From Kineosporiaceae bacterium (GTDB lineage: Bacteria; Actinomycetota; Actinomycetes; Actinomycetales; Kineosporiaceae), in assembly GCA_016713225.1 (NCBI GenBank), contig JADJPO010000006.1, positions 202,023-266,022 of the forward strand: a stretch of 64,000 nt of DNA, given 5' to 3'. Below, piece after piece: positions 7,916 through 16,741 of this stretch. The stretch's first letter is position 1, and every line of letters begins with the position of its first letter. Position numbers and translations under genes: made by a program. Below the pieces are notes generated by a model, which had not been told where the DNA came from, ran no database searches, and saw nothing but the letters and a program-made list of their open reading frames with translations.

Positions 7916-10248
7916 TCCACCTCGGCTCGAGCGGCTCGGGAGTGGTAGGCGGCGATCCAGTCGTCCACCTCGCGGGCGGGCATCGGCCGGGCGATGAAGT
8001 AGCCCTGCGCCAGGTCGATGCCCAGGGTGCGCAGGGCGTCGACCACTGCGGCGGTCTCGACGCCCTCGGCCACGATGCGCATGCCGAGGGCATGGGCCAT
8101 GTCGGTGGTGGTGGAGACGATGGCGGCGCTGCGCTCGTCGGTGTCGATCTGCGCGACGAACTTACGGTCGATCTTGAGCTCGCGCAGCGGCAGGTCCCGC
8201 AGGTAGGCCAGGGAGGAGAAACCGGTGCCGTAGTCGTCGACCGAGACCTCGAACCCGGCCTGGTGGAGTTCTTCGATGACCTGTTGGGCGCGTTTACGGT
8301 CGGCCAGGAAGCTGTCCTCGGTGACCTCGACGACGAACAGTTCCCCGGGGAGTCCGGCCGCGGTGACCAGCTCGCGCAACAGCGCCATCGAGCCGCCGGT
8401 CAGCAGTTCGGCGGGCGCGACGTTCATGGCGACCTTGAGGTCGAGACCCGCCGTGTGCCAGCGGCCGGCGTCCGTGACGGCCAGCCGCATGGTGGTCTCG
8501 GTGAGGGCCGGCATCAGGCCGAAACGCCGTGCCAGGTCGAGGAACTCGCCGGGCGGGATCAGGCCGCGCTCCGGGTGCCGCCACCGCACCAGGGCCTCGA
8601 CCGACGCGATGGTGTCGGTGGGCAGGTCGACCTGAGGCTGATACCAGAGCTCGAGTTGGTCGCCGGCGATGGCCTCGCGTAACTGGTCCCCGAGGCGGAG
8701 CCGATCGCGCGAGAAGATGTCCTGCTCGGGGTCGTAGGCGGCGTAGGGCAGGTGAGTGGATCGGGCCTGGGTCAGCGCGATGTCGCCGCGACGCAGCAGG
8801 TCACCGCCGTCGTGGATCTCGGCGTCGGGGGCGACCCCGCCGAATGTGGCGTCCAGGGTGAGCGAGAGCCCGGCGACGACCACCGACTGCCGGACGACGG
8901 TGCGCAGCCGCGCGGCGATGGCGGTGAGGTCGTCGGCGGTGACGTCGGGGTAGGCCAGGCAGAACTCGTCGGCGCCGAGCCGTGCCACGGTCACCGAGGC
9001 AGGTGCCGCCGCGCGCAGCCGCGTTCCGATGACGCGCAGCATGTCGTCCCCGGCGACGTGGCCCAAGGTGTCGTTCACCTCGGCGAAGCCGTTGAGGTCG
9101 AGCAACAGCAGGCCGATCGGGGGGCCGGTGGCCAGGGCGTCGTCCAGCGTGGTCAGGACGGAGCGACGATTCGGCAGCCCGGTGACGTCGTCCGTCAGGG
9201 ACTGCCGGAAGGCGTCGGCGGCCTCGCGGGCGGTGCGCAGCCCGAGGATCAGCCGGGCGATGGCCGCGGACAGGGTGACCAGCGCGGGGCCGACGGCGAT
9301 CAGTCGACTCGGGCCGGGGGGAACGAAGGCGAGCACCAGGGTGGCCGCCAGCAGCATGACGAGGGTGGCCACCGATCCTTGGGCGTCACCGTCCGGTGGG
9401 GGCGTCGAGCCCGTGGGCGCGGGCATCGGTGCCGGCAGGGTGCGGGCGGCGGCGGAGCCCAGGACCAGCATCGCGACGCCCCAGAGGACGTCGAGGGTCA
9501 CCGGGTAGTGGTGGTGTTCTTGAACGACGTACCAGGTCAGGGCGCTGTCGGAGAAGATCATGCAGCTGATGCTGAGCAGGAGCAGCAGGCCGCTCGGTCG
9601 GACGGCGCGCTGTCGCCGGACCAGCTGAACCAGCACGAGGCACAAGGTCATCGTGTCGATGACCGCGAACAGCGGCTGCATCGAGGCCGCGCTGGAGGCC
9701 AGCGGCGAGGAGAGGATCAGGCTGGTGAGCGAGATCATGCCGCCGCTGGCGATGGCGGTGTCGAGCCAGACGGTCAGCGAGGTGTCGCTGTTGCGTCGTC
9801 GGTCCACGGCGAGGTAGGCGACCAGGCTGCCGAGCCCGGCGGTGAACATGGCGTCGGACGCGCTCGGGAAGGTGGTCGGCTGGGGAGAGCCCTGGGTGGC
9901 GGTGGTGTACACCACCGCGGCCATCCACTGCACATGGGTGATCAGCAGCAGGATCAACGCGGCGCGACGTTCGGGCGTGACCACGATCAGCCGGACCAGT
10001 CGGAACAGGATCAGGGCCATGACCGGGCCCATCAGGAACAGGGCGCGGTCGCGCTCGGCGGCGGGGCCGGTACCGGTGAGGAGCAGGTCGCGAGGGGCGG
10101 GGGACAGCACCGCCGCGAGCACGAACGGCCCGAGCAGCCCCAGCCAGCCACTCAGCGCCAGGACAGCGTCGAGCGCAGAGCGCCGGCTGGCCTGCGGTGC
10201 CACGGGTCTTGGCCCCCCACGAGTCGAGTCAAGTTCTCCTCTCGGCAT
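7897..10248 (-). CDS. Membrane GGDEF/EAL cyclic-di-GMP protein with degenerate GGDEF
   Basis: The protein is about 783 residues. The first 320 or so hold around nine membrane helices. The GGDEF domain follows (TDDVTGLPNR, LLDLNGFAEVNDTLGH) with RLGADEF at about 424 in place of GGDEF and no RxxD inhibitory site just before it. The EAL domain keeps EALVRW (about 550), AMNVAPAEL, VEVTED, DDYGTG, LKIDRKF and EGVET, so c-di-GMP phosphodiesterase activity is likely while cyclase activity is doubtful. The start is uncertain: the ATG at 10248 has no clear ribosome site, and a GTG at 10203 is an alternative. Confidence 0.85.
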   Translation of the reverse strand: MPRGELDSTRGGPRPVAPQASRRSALDAVLALSGWLGLLGPFVLAAVLSPAPRDLLLTGTGPAAERDRALFLMGPVMALILFRLVRLIVVTPERRAALILLLITHVQWMAAVVYTTATQGSPQPTTFPSASDAMFTAGLGSLVAYLAVDRRRNSDTSLTVWLDTAIASGGMISLTSLILSSPLASSAASMQPLFAVIDTMTLCLVLVQLVRRQRAVRPSGLLLLLSISCMIFSDSALTWYVVQEHHHYPVTLDVLWGVAMLVLGSAAARTLPAPMPAPTGSTPPPDGDAQGSVATLVMLLAATLVLAFVPPGPSRLIAVGPALVTLSAAIARLILGLRTAREAADAFRQSLTDDVTGLPNRRSVLTTLDDALATGPPIGLLLLDLNGFAEVNDTLGHVAGDDMLRVIGTRLRAAAPASVTVARLGADEFCLAYPDVTADDLTAIAARLRTVVRQSVVVAGLSLTLDATFGGVAPDAEIHDGGDLLRRGDIALTQARSTHLPYAAYDPEQDIFSRDRLRLGDQLREAIAGDQLELWYQPQVDLPTDTIASVEALVRWRHPERGLIPPGEFLDLARRFGLMPALTETTMRLAVTDAGRWHTAGLDLKVAMNVAPAELLTGGSMALLRELVTAAGLPGELFVVEVTEDSFLADRKRAQQVIEELHQAGFEVSVDDYGTGFSSLAYLRDLPLRELKIDRKFVAQIDTDERSAAIVSTTTDMAHALGMRIVAEGVETAAVVDALRTLGIDLAQGYFIARPMPAREVDDWIAAYHSRAARAEVDQATQR

Positions 10249-10355
10249 CGGTAGGCGGCGAACCCGTCTGTGGGAGCGGCACGAGAAGCAGACCCGTTCG
10301 GCGTAACGGGGTGGTGGGCTTGACACGGCGGGGGCGGGGGCGTGGGGTCGGGGGC

Positions 10356-11261
10356 GTGAACAGACGAGTGGTGGTGACCGGGGCGGCGGGCAAGCTGGGC
10401 CGGGCGGTGGTGGCCGAGCTGGCGTCGTCCGGCTGGGACGTTTTGGCGGTCGACCGGGTGCGGGGCGCGGACGTCGCGGCCGGGGCGGCGGGGGGCGCGG
10501 CTGGGGGTGGGTCGGTGAGCTGGGTGGTGACCGATCTGACCGATTACGGCCAAGTGGTGTCGGTGATCGGCGGGACGGTCGACGAGCGCGGGCCGCGGGC
10601 GGACGCCGTGGTGCACCTGGCCGCGGTGCCGGCGCCCGGGCTGGTGCCGAACTCGGCGGTCTTCGCGAACAACGCGGTGGCGACGTGGAACGTGTTCGAG
10701 GCGGCGCGGGTGTGTGGGGTGCAGCGGGTGGTGTGGGCATCGAGCGAGACGGTGCTGGGGTTGCCGTTCGAGGTGCCGCCGCCGTATGCGCCGGTGGACG
10801 AGGAGTACTGGCCGCGCCCGGAGTCGACGTACTCGCTGACCAAGGTGCTCGAGGAGGAGATGGCCCGCCAGCTGTGCCGGTGGGATCCGGAGCGAACCAT
10901 GGTGGGGTTGCGGTTCTCGAACGTGATGGACGTCGAGGACTATGCGGCGTTCCCCGCGTTCGATGCAGATCCGTTGGCGCGCAAGTGGAATCTGTGGGGG
11001 TACATCGATGCCCGGGACGGCGCCCAGGCGGTGCGCCGGGGCCTGGAGTGGGACGGGCGGGGGTGCGAGGTGTTCATCATCGCCAATGCCGACACCGTGA
11101 TGTCGCGGTCGAGTGCCTCGCTGATGGCCGAGGTGTTCCCCGGGGTGGAGGTGCGTCGCGAGCTGGGCGAGCACGAGACATTGCTGGGCATCGACAAGGC
11201 GCGGCGGGTGCTGGGGTACGAGCCGCAGCACTCGTGGCGCGACCACGCCACCCCTCGGTGA
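10356..11261 (+). CDS. NAD-dependent epimerase/dehydratase (extended SDR)
   Basis: The 301-residue Rossmann protein begins MNRRVVVTGAAGKLG, giving the GxxGxxG dinucleotide motif at the extreme N-terminus, which supports the GTG at 10356. The SDR active site YSLTK (Tyr and Lys three apart) follows a WASSETVLG strand carrying the Ser/Thr partner. The family acts on nucleotide sugars or related alcohols; this substrate is not evident. It is divergent from the GGDEF/EAL gene and is the last chromosomal gene before the tRNA. Confidence 0.85.
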   Translation: MNRRVVVTGAAGKLGRAVVAELASSGWDVLAVDRVRGADVAAGAAGGAAGGGSVSWVVTDLTDYGQVVSVIGGTVDERGPRADAVVHLAAVPAPGLVPNSAVFANNAVATWNVFEAARVCGVQRVVWASSETVLGLPFEVPPPYAPVDEEYWPRPESTYSLTKVLEEEMARQLCRWDPERTMVGLRFSNVMDVEDYAAFPAFDADPLARKWNLWGYIDARDGAQAVRRGLEWDGRGCEVFIIANADTVMSRSSASLMAEVFPGVEVRRELGEHETLLGIDKARRVLGYEPQHSWRDHATPR

Positions 11262-11389
11262 TCATGTAATCCGTGCACGTTTGCTGTGTGAACCGGGCGG
11301 TCGACAACGCATCGAGTTCGTGGGCCAGAGTGGGGGTGAGTCGATTGGACAGCACTCGGCCCGTGGGCGGCAGAATGGGGTCGCACCGA

Positions 11390-11480
11390 GGAGGGCTGAC
11401 CGAGAGGCCTATGGTGGCGGTCTTGAAAACCGCTAGCGCGTAACCATCCGTGCTCGGGGGTTCGAATCCCTCGCCCTCCG
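11390..11480 (+). tRNA. tRNA-Ser (anticodon UGA)
   Basis: A class II tRNA folds here. The seven acceptor pairs are perfect (GGAGGGC with GCCCTCC), and the discriminator is G. The anticodon stem GCGGT/ACCGC encloses CTTGAAA, giving anticodon TGA. A long variable arm follows, and the T arm reads GGGGG-TTCGAAT-CCCTC. CCA is not encoded. This intact copy is the attachment target: its 3' part from 11422 onward recurs downstream three more times, so it marks the left edge of the island array. Confidence 0.95.
11422..11480 (+). repeat. Attachment-site core, copy 1 (inside intact tRNA-Ser)
   Basis: The segment from the anticodon loop (CTTGAAAACCG) to the discriminator base is repeated at 38221-38279, 47575-47633 and 60882-60940, with zero, one and two substitutions respectively by eye. 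This is the geometry left by tyrosine-integrase insertion into a tRNA 3' end. Confidence 0.85.
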
Positions 11481-11830
11481 CTGACTTATGATCATGCCTT
11501 TGACGTGCAGTTATGCGGCTTTTCAAGATCAATAAAAGATCTTGAGAGTGTGGGCGCGATAGCGCCGTGCGAAACCGCTGGTCACGGCCCCATGTGGCCG
11601 GAAGGCACGTCCGCAGGAGGTGTTCGAAATGCGTTCGTGCTGGTCAGCGCCCCGATGGCTCACGGTGACGCCGATCATGGAAGGTGACTGATCGACTAGT
11701 GAGTGGTCGTGCCAGTGGCCCATTTGTGGTCTGATCAGCCCGGCGTCAGGTACCCGGAGGGGTATCCGACGGGGAGAAGCCGGGTCCGTGGCGGGCACCG
11801 CAGGTCGGCGATGAATGTCGTGAGCTTAGT
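11481..11830 (+). repeat. Conserved island left-end module, copy 1
   Basis: Non-coding or short-ORF DNA similar to the sequence after each downstream att copy. It contains the hairpin TCAAGATC...GATCTTGA (11523-11545), which may also terminate the tRNA transcript. It also has a ribosome site (AGGAGG) with an ATG at 11629 opening a short frame beginning MRSCWS, and a downstream stretch ending in a GGGGTAT box. No ordinary gene is seen. Confidence 0.65.
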
Positions 11831-12470
11831 TCCGTGTCCGTCGCCTATTCGCGTTCGTGGGTGGATCAGGCGATGCGGCGGACGGCAGGTGTTCGACGAG
11901 ATGGGGCCCCGCAGTGCGCGGTCGGGGAGACCTGCCTACGGCGGCCAGCATGGAATGTGGACCAGAGGGAGAGCGAGCGCTGGCGGGTCCGGCGTCCGCG
12001 TGCCGATACCTTTCGGTAGGCGTCGGCGAGGAATCCGAACTCGGGTCAACTTGCTACGGCGCTGCGGTTGACGGTCTTGGCCAGTGTGAACGCGGCCATC
12101 TCGGAAGATTCCACGTGGATGAACCACCCGGGCGTCCCGAGCGCCTCAGAACCTCTGCGAGCGCGACGGGAACCGCTCGCGAAGGTTCTTGCCTGTGCCA
12201 ACGGCATCACCGGAACCAGGGTCGTCTCGTTGACGAACGGCGCCACCTGCGAGCGCCGCGGAATCAGACCCGCGTACCAAGCCCCATCGACGTTTTCGTC
12301 GGCGGCGGCTCGCACAGCGTGCCCGCACTGTCATGTGCGGCTTGGTTGTGGCGTGAAGGACGAACTGTGGGGCATCCTCTCTCAACGCTCCGCATTGCAG
12401 GGCAGCCCGGCTGACCAACCCGGGCGTGGTGGCAGGAATGGGACGAAGCACCTCGGGGAGCGGCGTCCGA
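11831..12470. other. Gene-free stretch after left-end module
   Basis: About 640 bp in which several frames are open by GC bias, but none has a convincing start, ribosome site or recognisable protein. It could hold a decayed gene or the promoter of the sensor kinase that follows. Confidence 0.4.
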
Positions 12471-13790
12471 ATGCCTCCATCTGGTAGACCCGTGAACGTG
12501 ACCATCGAAACGGTCAGTGGCCAGAAGCTCCGACCGGAGGGCAACGACGACCTCGGCAACGGCCATGGTCTCGACCTGAGAGCGCGGGTGGAGCTGGCGA
12601 TGTCACGCCTGTTCCTGGCGGTCAGGGTGCCCACTCTGATCGTGGCCGTCGCCTCGCTGGCATCCGAGTACCGGCATCTGGACAGTCGGGGGCTGGCCAC
12701 AGTCTGTGTGGTGGTGAGCCTGGTGGAGAATCTGGCCCTGACCGTCCTCATCGTCCGTCGGCGACGGCTGGATCAGTGGTGGCTGCTGGCCCTAGACGCG
12801 TGCGTGCAGGCAGCTCTGATGGTCGCCTCACACCTGGCGACGACGAGCACTGATCGTTACCGCATCCGCGGCTGGTTTCAACCGATGGCAGTGAACGTCG
12901 TCGCTGCACTTCCGTTGGCGCGCAGCGTGGTTCTCGTCGTGGTTGGGACAACGCTGCTCGCCGCAACCCTGACCGCCGTTGCCCTGCAGCCCGATACGTC
13001 CCTGGCCTGGCTGGTGCAGAACCCCGGCGGACTCGGCGGTTTGGCCGTGGCGGGCTGGTTCGTGATTCGCTTCGTGCGGCAGATCGCCCTGGAGGCCGAA
13101 CACGCGCACGACCAGGCGGTTCGGGCCTCCGCCGAGCTGGAGAAGGCCCGGGCGCGGGACCTGGTACACGATCCGGCCGGCACGCTAGAACGGCTCGCCG
13201 ACCTTGCCCAGGGGGTCGGTCTTCAGCTGCAACACCTGCTGCAGGCATCGACACCCCCGGCCACGTCAGCCGAGGCGGCCCAGTCCGAGACCGGGTTGGT
13301 GTTGTGTCGTCGATTGCAGGACGAGGTCGTCCGGGCGCGCCACAGCGCCTCTGACTTCCGGACGTTCCTCCAGGGCCGCGCCCGCGCCGTCGGTGACCTC
13401 GAGGACGTGCTCGTGCGTCTTCGTGACCAGTTCCCCGATCTGCCCATCCATCTCGTCTTGGGAGAGTTGCATGGCGCCATGGAATCGCGCGTTCTCATCG
13501 CCATCGAGTCGGCCGTGCGGACGGTCTTCGCCAATACGCTGCGCTACGCCGGGCGGGGAACGCCCGTCGACGTTTTCGCCGAGGTCGGCCCAGGGCAGTG
13601 GACCGTTCGGGTCACCGATCGAGGGCCAGGCTTCGATCCGAGGCGCACCTCCTACGGTCACGGTCTGTCGGCTCAAGTCGTTCAGGCCATTCGCCAGGTC
13701 GGCGGACAGGTGGTGATCGATGCGGTGCCGCGGCAAGGCGTGAGTGTCGAACTGTCCGGGCCACCGAGCGGCGGTCCGCCGTCGAGCTGA
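12471..13790 (+). CDS. Membrane sensor histidine kinase (NarL/CsgB-like)
   Basis: About 439 residues from the ATG at 12471, which has GGGGAG 10 nt upstream; earlier and later GTGs are possible. Five or six hydrophobic helices fill residues 35-200. A coiled region leads to LVHDPAGTLERL, where the His-Asp pair is in the place of the usual LHDG phosphoacceptor motif. The ATPase end has ESAVRTVFANTLRYAG (N box), DRGPGFDP (G1) and GHGL (G2), so kinase activity is plausible. The response regulator gene lies 161 bp downstream. The signal sensed is unknown. Confidence 0.75.
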   Translation: MPPSGRPVNVTIETVSGQKLRPEGNDDLGNGHGLDLRARVELAMSRLFLAVRVPTLIVAVASLASEYRHLDSRGLATVCVVVSLVENLALTVLIVRRRRLDQWWLLALDACVQAALMVASHLATTSTDRYRIRGWFQPMAVNVVAALPLARSVVLVVVGTTLLAATLTAVALQPDTSLAWLVQNPGGLGGLAVAGWFVIRFVRQIALEAEHAHDQAVRASAELEKARARDLVHDPAGTLERLADLAQGVGLQLQHLLQASTPPATSAEAAQSETGLVLCRRLQDEVVRARHSASDFRTFLQGRARAVGDLEDVLVRLRDQFPDLPIHLVLGELHGAMESRVLIAIESAVRTVFANTLRYAGRGTPVDVFAEVGPGQWTVRVTDRGPGFDPRRTSYGHGLSAQVVQAIRQVGGQVVIDAVPRQGVSVELSGPPSGGPPSS

Positions 13791-13951
13791 TGTCCGCAGG
13801 CGTGCTGCTCGCACCGTGTGCGCTTGGGGCATCTGCCGGATGCGAAAGCCGCAGCGTTGGATCATCATGGGGCGCCATGGCTGACGACCGGTAGCTCGCC
13901 CGCCAGGTAGTTCGCGCCGCCCTGGGTGCGAACCCGGGGAAGGACACGACA

Positions 13952-14641
13952 GTGATCGCTATCGCGGTAGTGGACGACGACACGTTGATGCGCAGGGCAT
14001 TTCTGGACGGCATCGATCCGCGTGTCAGGGCCGTGGCCGTCGTGCCCAGGGTGGAACACCTCCCCGCCACGGTCGCGACGGACTGTTCGGCCATCGTTGT
14101 CGATCTGCGGCTGCGGACCGCCTCGAGTCCCGACCAGGACGTCGTCCAGGGCACCGCGGCAGTGCTGTACGCGCTGCGCTTCGGGCTGCCGATCCTGATC
14201 TACACCAACGAGCAGCGCCTCGAGGTCTTGGCGGCATGCATGGCCATCGGAGCCAAAGGTCTGGTCTTCAAGGCGGACTCGCTCGAGGACCTAGTGGAGG
14301 GGCTGCTTCAGGTCGGGGAGGGCGCCACGTTCGTAACGCCTGCTGCCGCCGGTCTGCTCGCCCGACTGAATGCCTTGCGCAGCAATGGTCTTGCACTGAC
14401 CGACCGTCAGATCGATGTCCTCAAGCTGAGGGCGAGCGGATTCGACCGCCAACGCATTGCTTCGCGGCTCAGCCTCTCGACCAAGACGGTTGAATCCCAT
14501 ATCGCGGCGGTCGGGCTCGTCTACGCCGACTACCTGCGTGAGCATGGGACGGGGCAACTGCTGCATGACCTCGGTCTCGAGGACGGCGACCTCGTCGACC
14601 CGAGGCACTTGCCGCGACGGCGCCGTCGACGCCTGAGCTGA
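13952..14641 (+). CDS. Two-component response regulator, REC-LuxR type
   Basis: The protein has 229 residues from a GTG with GGAAGGA 7 nt upstream. The receiver domain has the acidic pocket VVDDD, phospho-acceptor Asp in VVDLRL, the conserved Thr in IYTNE and Lys in FKAD. The C-terminal LuxR helix-turn-helix reads LTDRQIDVLKLRASG and continues through STKTVESHIAAV. It is the likely partner of the kinase just upstream. An unusual Arg-rich tail (RRRRRR) ends the protein. Targets are unknown; the secreted CHAP gene next door is a candidate. Confidence 0.85.
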   Translation: MIAIAVVDDDTLMRRAFLDGIDPRVRAVAVVPRVEHLPATVATDCSAIVVDLRLRTASSPDQDVVQGTAAVLYALRFGLPILIYTNEQRLEVLAACMAIGAKGLVFKADSLEDLVEGLLQVGEGATFVTPAAAGLLARLNALRSNGLALTDRQIDVLKLRASGFDRQRIASRLSLSTKTVESHIAAVGLVYADYLREHGTGQLLHDLGLEDGDLVDPRHLPRRRRRRLS

Positions 14642-14701
14642 GCATGCCGCGCAAGTTGGGTGATCTGCCGGATGTGATCGACTCCGCGGCGGCGGGAGGG
14701 T

Positions 14702-14736
14702 CTCCTCATGCGGCCGAGCGGCCGCAGATGAGGAGG
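14702..14736 (+). promoter_or_regulatory. Hairpin able to hide the ribosome site of the CHAP gene
   Basis: CTCCTCAT-GCGGCCG on the left pairs with CGGCCGC-AGATGAGGAG on the right, leaving a 3-nt loop. The right arm contains the AGGAGG ribosome site of the gene starting at 14747, so a folded leader would block translation. It could be a riboregulator or merely a strong hairpin; no known riboswitch class is recognised. Confidence 0.5.
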
Positions 14737-14746
14737 TAGTGCCAGC

Positions 14747-15484
14747 ATGATGCCCACGACCCGCACCGTCCGCAGGCCGCGGCTACTGATCACCGGCGCG
14801 AGCCTGGCCACGGCCGGTCTCGTCGCTCTCGCCCCCATGGCTCAAGCGGTGGCGGGCTACCACACCAGCGCCGCCGGTGTTCGGGTGCGCAGTGGAGCCT
14901 CCACTGCCACCACCCAGGTGAACACCATCACCGCCTCAGGCACGGCGATCGACATCGCCTGCCAGACGCCGGGGCAGACCGTCACACAGTCAGGTTTCGG
15001 CACCTCGCCGGTGTGGGACCGTGTGCCGGCCTGGGGTGGCTACATCTCCGATCTGTTCGTGCAGGAGACGCCATACGCCCAGTTCGACCGCCGCATCCCC
15101 GGGTGCGGGCGACCCTCGTCCGCACAGTCCATCGGCTACAACCCCTTCGCGGCCAACTACTCCAATCAGTGCACCTACTACGCCGAGCAACGCATGAAGG
15201 GTTTCACCGGGCTCTACATGCCCGTGTACGGGAACGCCTACCAGTGGGCCTCGCAGGCGGCCGCAGCCGGCTGGCACGTCAGCAGCGCCCCGGCGTTGAG
15301 CTCGGTCGCGGTCTTCCCTGCCGGAGCCTTCGGCTCGAGTGTCGGCCACGTCGCCTGGGTGATCGACTACAACGCGACCTCCGTGCGGATCCAGGATTAC
15401 AACTGGAACTTCAAAGGCGCCGTCATGACCGACCACTGGGTGACCGTCCCCGCGGGAACGAAGTACATCTACGGCGATCGGTGA
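14747..15484 (+). CDS. Secreted SH3b/CHAP-type cell-wall hydrolase
   Basis: The 245-residue protein has a signal peptide (positively charged start, hydrophobic core, MAQAVAG cleavage region). An SH3-like stretch with GVRVRSG follows, then a CHAP domain with SNQCTYYAEQRM carrying the probable catalytic Cys and SVGHVAWVIDY carrying the catalytic His. CHAP enzymes cut peptidoglycan peptide bonds or amides. The AGGAGG ribosome site sits inside a hairpin. A strong terminator follows, so this is a single-gene transcript, possibly controlled by the adjacent two-component pair. Confidence 0.8.
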   Translation: MMPTTRTVRRPRLLITGASLATAGLVALAPMAQAVAGYHTSAAGVRVRSGASTATTQVNTITASGTAIDIACQTPGQTVTQSGFGTSPVWDRVPAWGGYISDLFVQETPYAQFDRRIPGCGRPSSAQSIGYNPFAANYSNQCTYYAEQRMKGFTGLYMPVYGNAYQWASQAAAAGWHVSSAPALSSVAVFPAGAFGSSVGHVAWVIDYNATSVRIQDYNWNFKGAVMTDHWVTVPAGTKYIYGDR

Positions 15485-15495
15485 TCTCCGACAGC

Positions 15496-15536
15496 ACGCG
15501 AGCCGGGCAGGCCCCCGAGGGCCTGCCCGGCTCGCG
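15496..15536 (+). terminator. Strong hairpin terminator after CHAP gene
   Basis: A perfect 19-bp inverted repeat (beginning ACGCGAGCC, ending GGCTCGCGT) with a 3-nt loop lies 12 bp after the CHAP stop. GC-rich, without a T tract, as is usual in actinobacteria. Confidence 0.8.
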
Positions 15537-15777
15537 TCTGCGTTTCCGCGGCGCCCGCTACTCGCCGTCATTTTCCACAAACGATATGAAATGTCCTGAT
15601 TGAAGCTCATCGTGAGTTCTGATGCGGTGGTGGCGAGAAGAGAACGTTCGGTGGGATTTGCCGACTCTCCTGCATTCTCGGTCCATCTCGTTCAGAATCG
15701 GCTACGGGGAATGAGTTCGATGGGGGAGGGCATGGAGCTTGACCCGGTTTCCCGGACACCTTGATGTTGCCCCGGTT

Positions 15778-15890
15778 CTACTGACACGGGGCTGAGGAGT
15801 CGAGGGTTCGTTGGTGGTGGGTGTTCTCGAACTGTAGGGGGCTGATCCAGCCCAGGGCGGAGTGGCGGCGGGTGCGGTTGTAGAACCCTT
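15778..15890 (-). pseudogene. IS3-family transposase C-terminal fragment
   Basis: The minus-strand reading FYNRTRRHSALGWISP is the typical last block of IS3 orfB (the family has YN..R.HSALGY..P), followed by a normal stop. Only the last 35 or so codons remain. It differs in sequence from the other IS3 copies here, so it is debris of another element. Confidence 0.75.
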
Positions 15891-16211
15891 AATGGCATCT
15901 GTAGGGACGCCTGTAGAACGCTTGGCCGGTCAGGTCTGAGATCGAGAGGGGCGCCCGCGCGGCTCGCCGTCCGGCTGTTCGGTTCAGTCGGGCGGCGTGT
16001 CTGCACGGCGTTGATCATTGTTCGCTGAAGGCTGGCAGGGTTGGCCGGCGGGGTTCAGTCATCGATTGTTCGTAGACCGCAGAGTCTTGCTCGGGTGCAG
16101 GCGCCGCAGGCAGCGGGGGTAACGGCTCGTGGGATGTCGTGCCTGGAGCACTGTCCATTAGGGCGCTGTGACCCCCGGGTGAATTCGATGCAGCAGAGGG
16201 GAGCCTGACCG
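15891..16211 (+). other. Non-coding leader of IS110 fragment, possible bridge-RNA region
   Basis: About 320 bp without a gene directly upstream of the IS110 transposase start. In many IS110-group elements this left-end region encodes the structured bridge RNA that guides recombination. I see no fold I can prove, so the assignment is inference from position. Confidence 0.3.
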
Positions 16212-16741
16212 ATGACGGGTGTGGCCTGCGGGATCGACTGGGCCGAGGATCACCATGATGTGGCGATCGTCGACGAGACCGGTGCCGTGGTGGTGGCGGA
16301 GCGGATCACTCATGATGCGGCGGGGTTGACCCGGCTGCTGGAGCTGCTCGCTGCTCATGATCGGGCTCCGAGAGCGTTGCCGGTGGCGATCGAGACCAGT
16401 GGTGGCCTGCTGGTGGCTGGGTTGCGGGCCGCGGGCCGCATGGTGTTCGCGATCAACCCGTTGGCGGTCTCGCGGTACCGGGACCGGTACCGTTCCAGCG
16501 GCGGCAAGTCCGACGCGTTCGACGCGATGGTGTTGGCCGATGTGCTGCGCACCGATCGGTCGGCGCACCGGCCGCTGCCCCAGGACACGGCGCAGGTGCA
16601 GGCCCTGCGGGTGCTGACGCGGGCGCAGCAGGACGCGATCTGGGAACGCACCGAGCTGTGCAATCGGATCCGTGCGCTGCTCAAGTCGTTCTTCCCGGCC
16701 GCGTTGGCGGCTTTCGAACGCGGCGGCAAGCATCAACTCCA
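16212..16741 (+). pseudogene. IS110-family transposase, 3' truncated
   Basis: The frame begins MTGVACGIDWAEDHH, the RuvC-like DEDD start of IS110 transposases (first Asp in GIDWA, Glu in VAIETSGG, Asp pair in GGKSDAFDAMVLADVL). After about 175 codons, at ALAAFERGGKH, the sequence runs straight into an IS3 transposase on the other strand. The C-terminal domain with the catalytic Ser is lost, so it cannot act. Confidence 0.85.

Noticed and set aside
12046..12487. Overlapping frames on both strands between the tRNA module and the kinase
   Set aside because: No ribosome site, domain or codon pattern favours one over the others.
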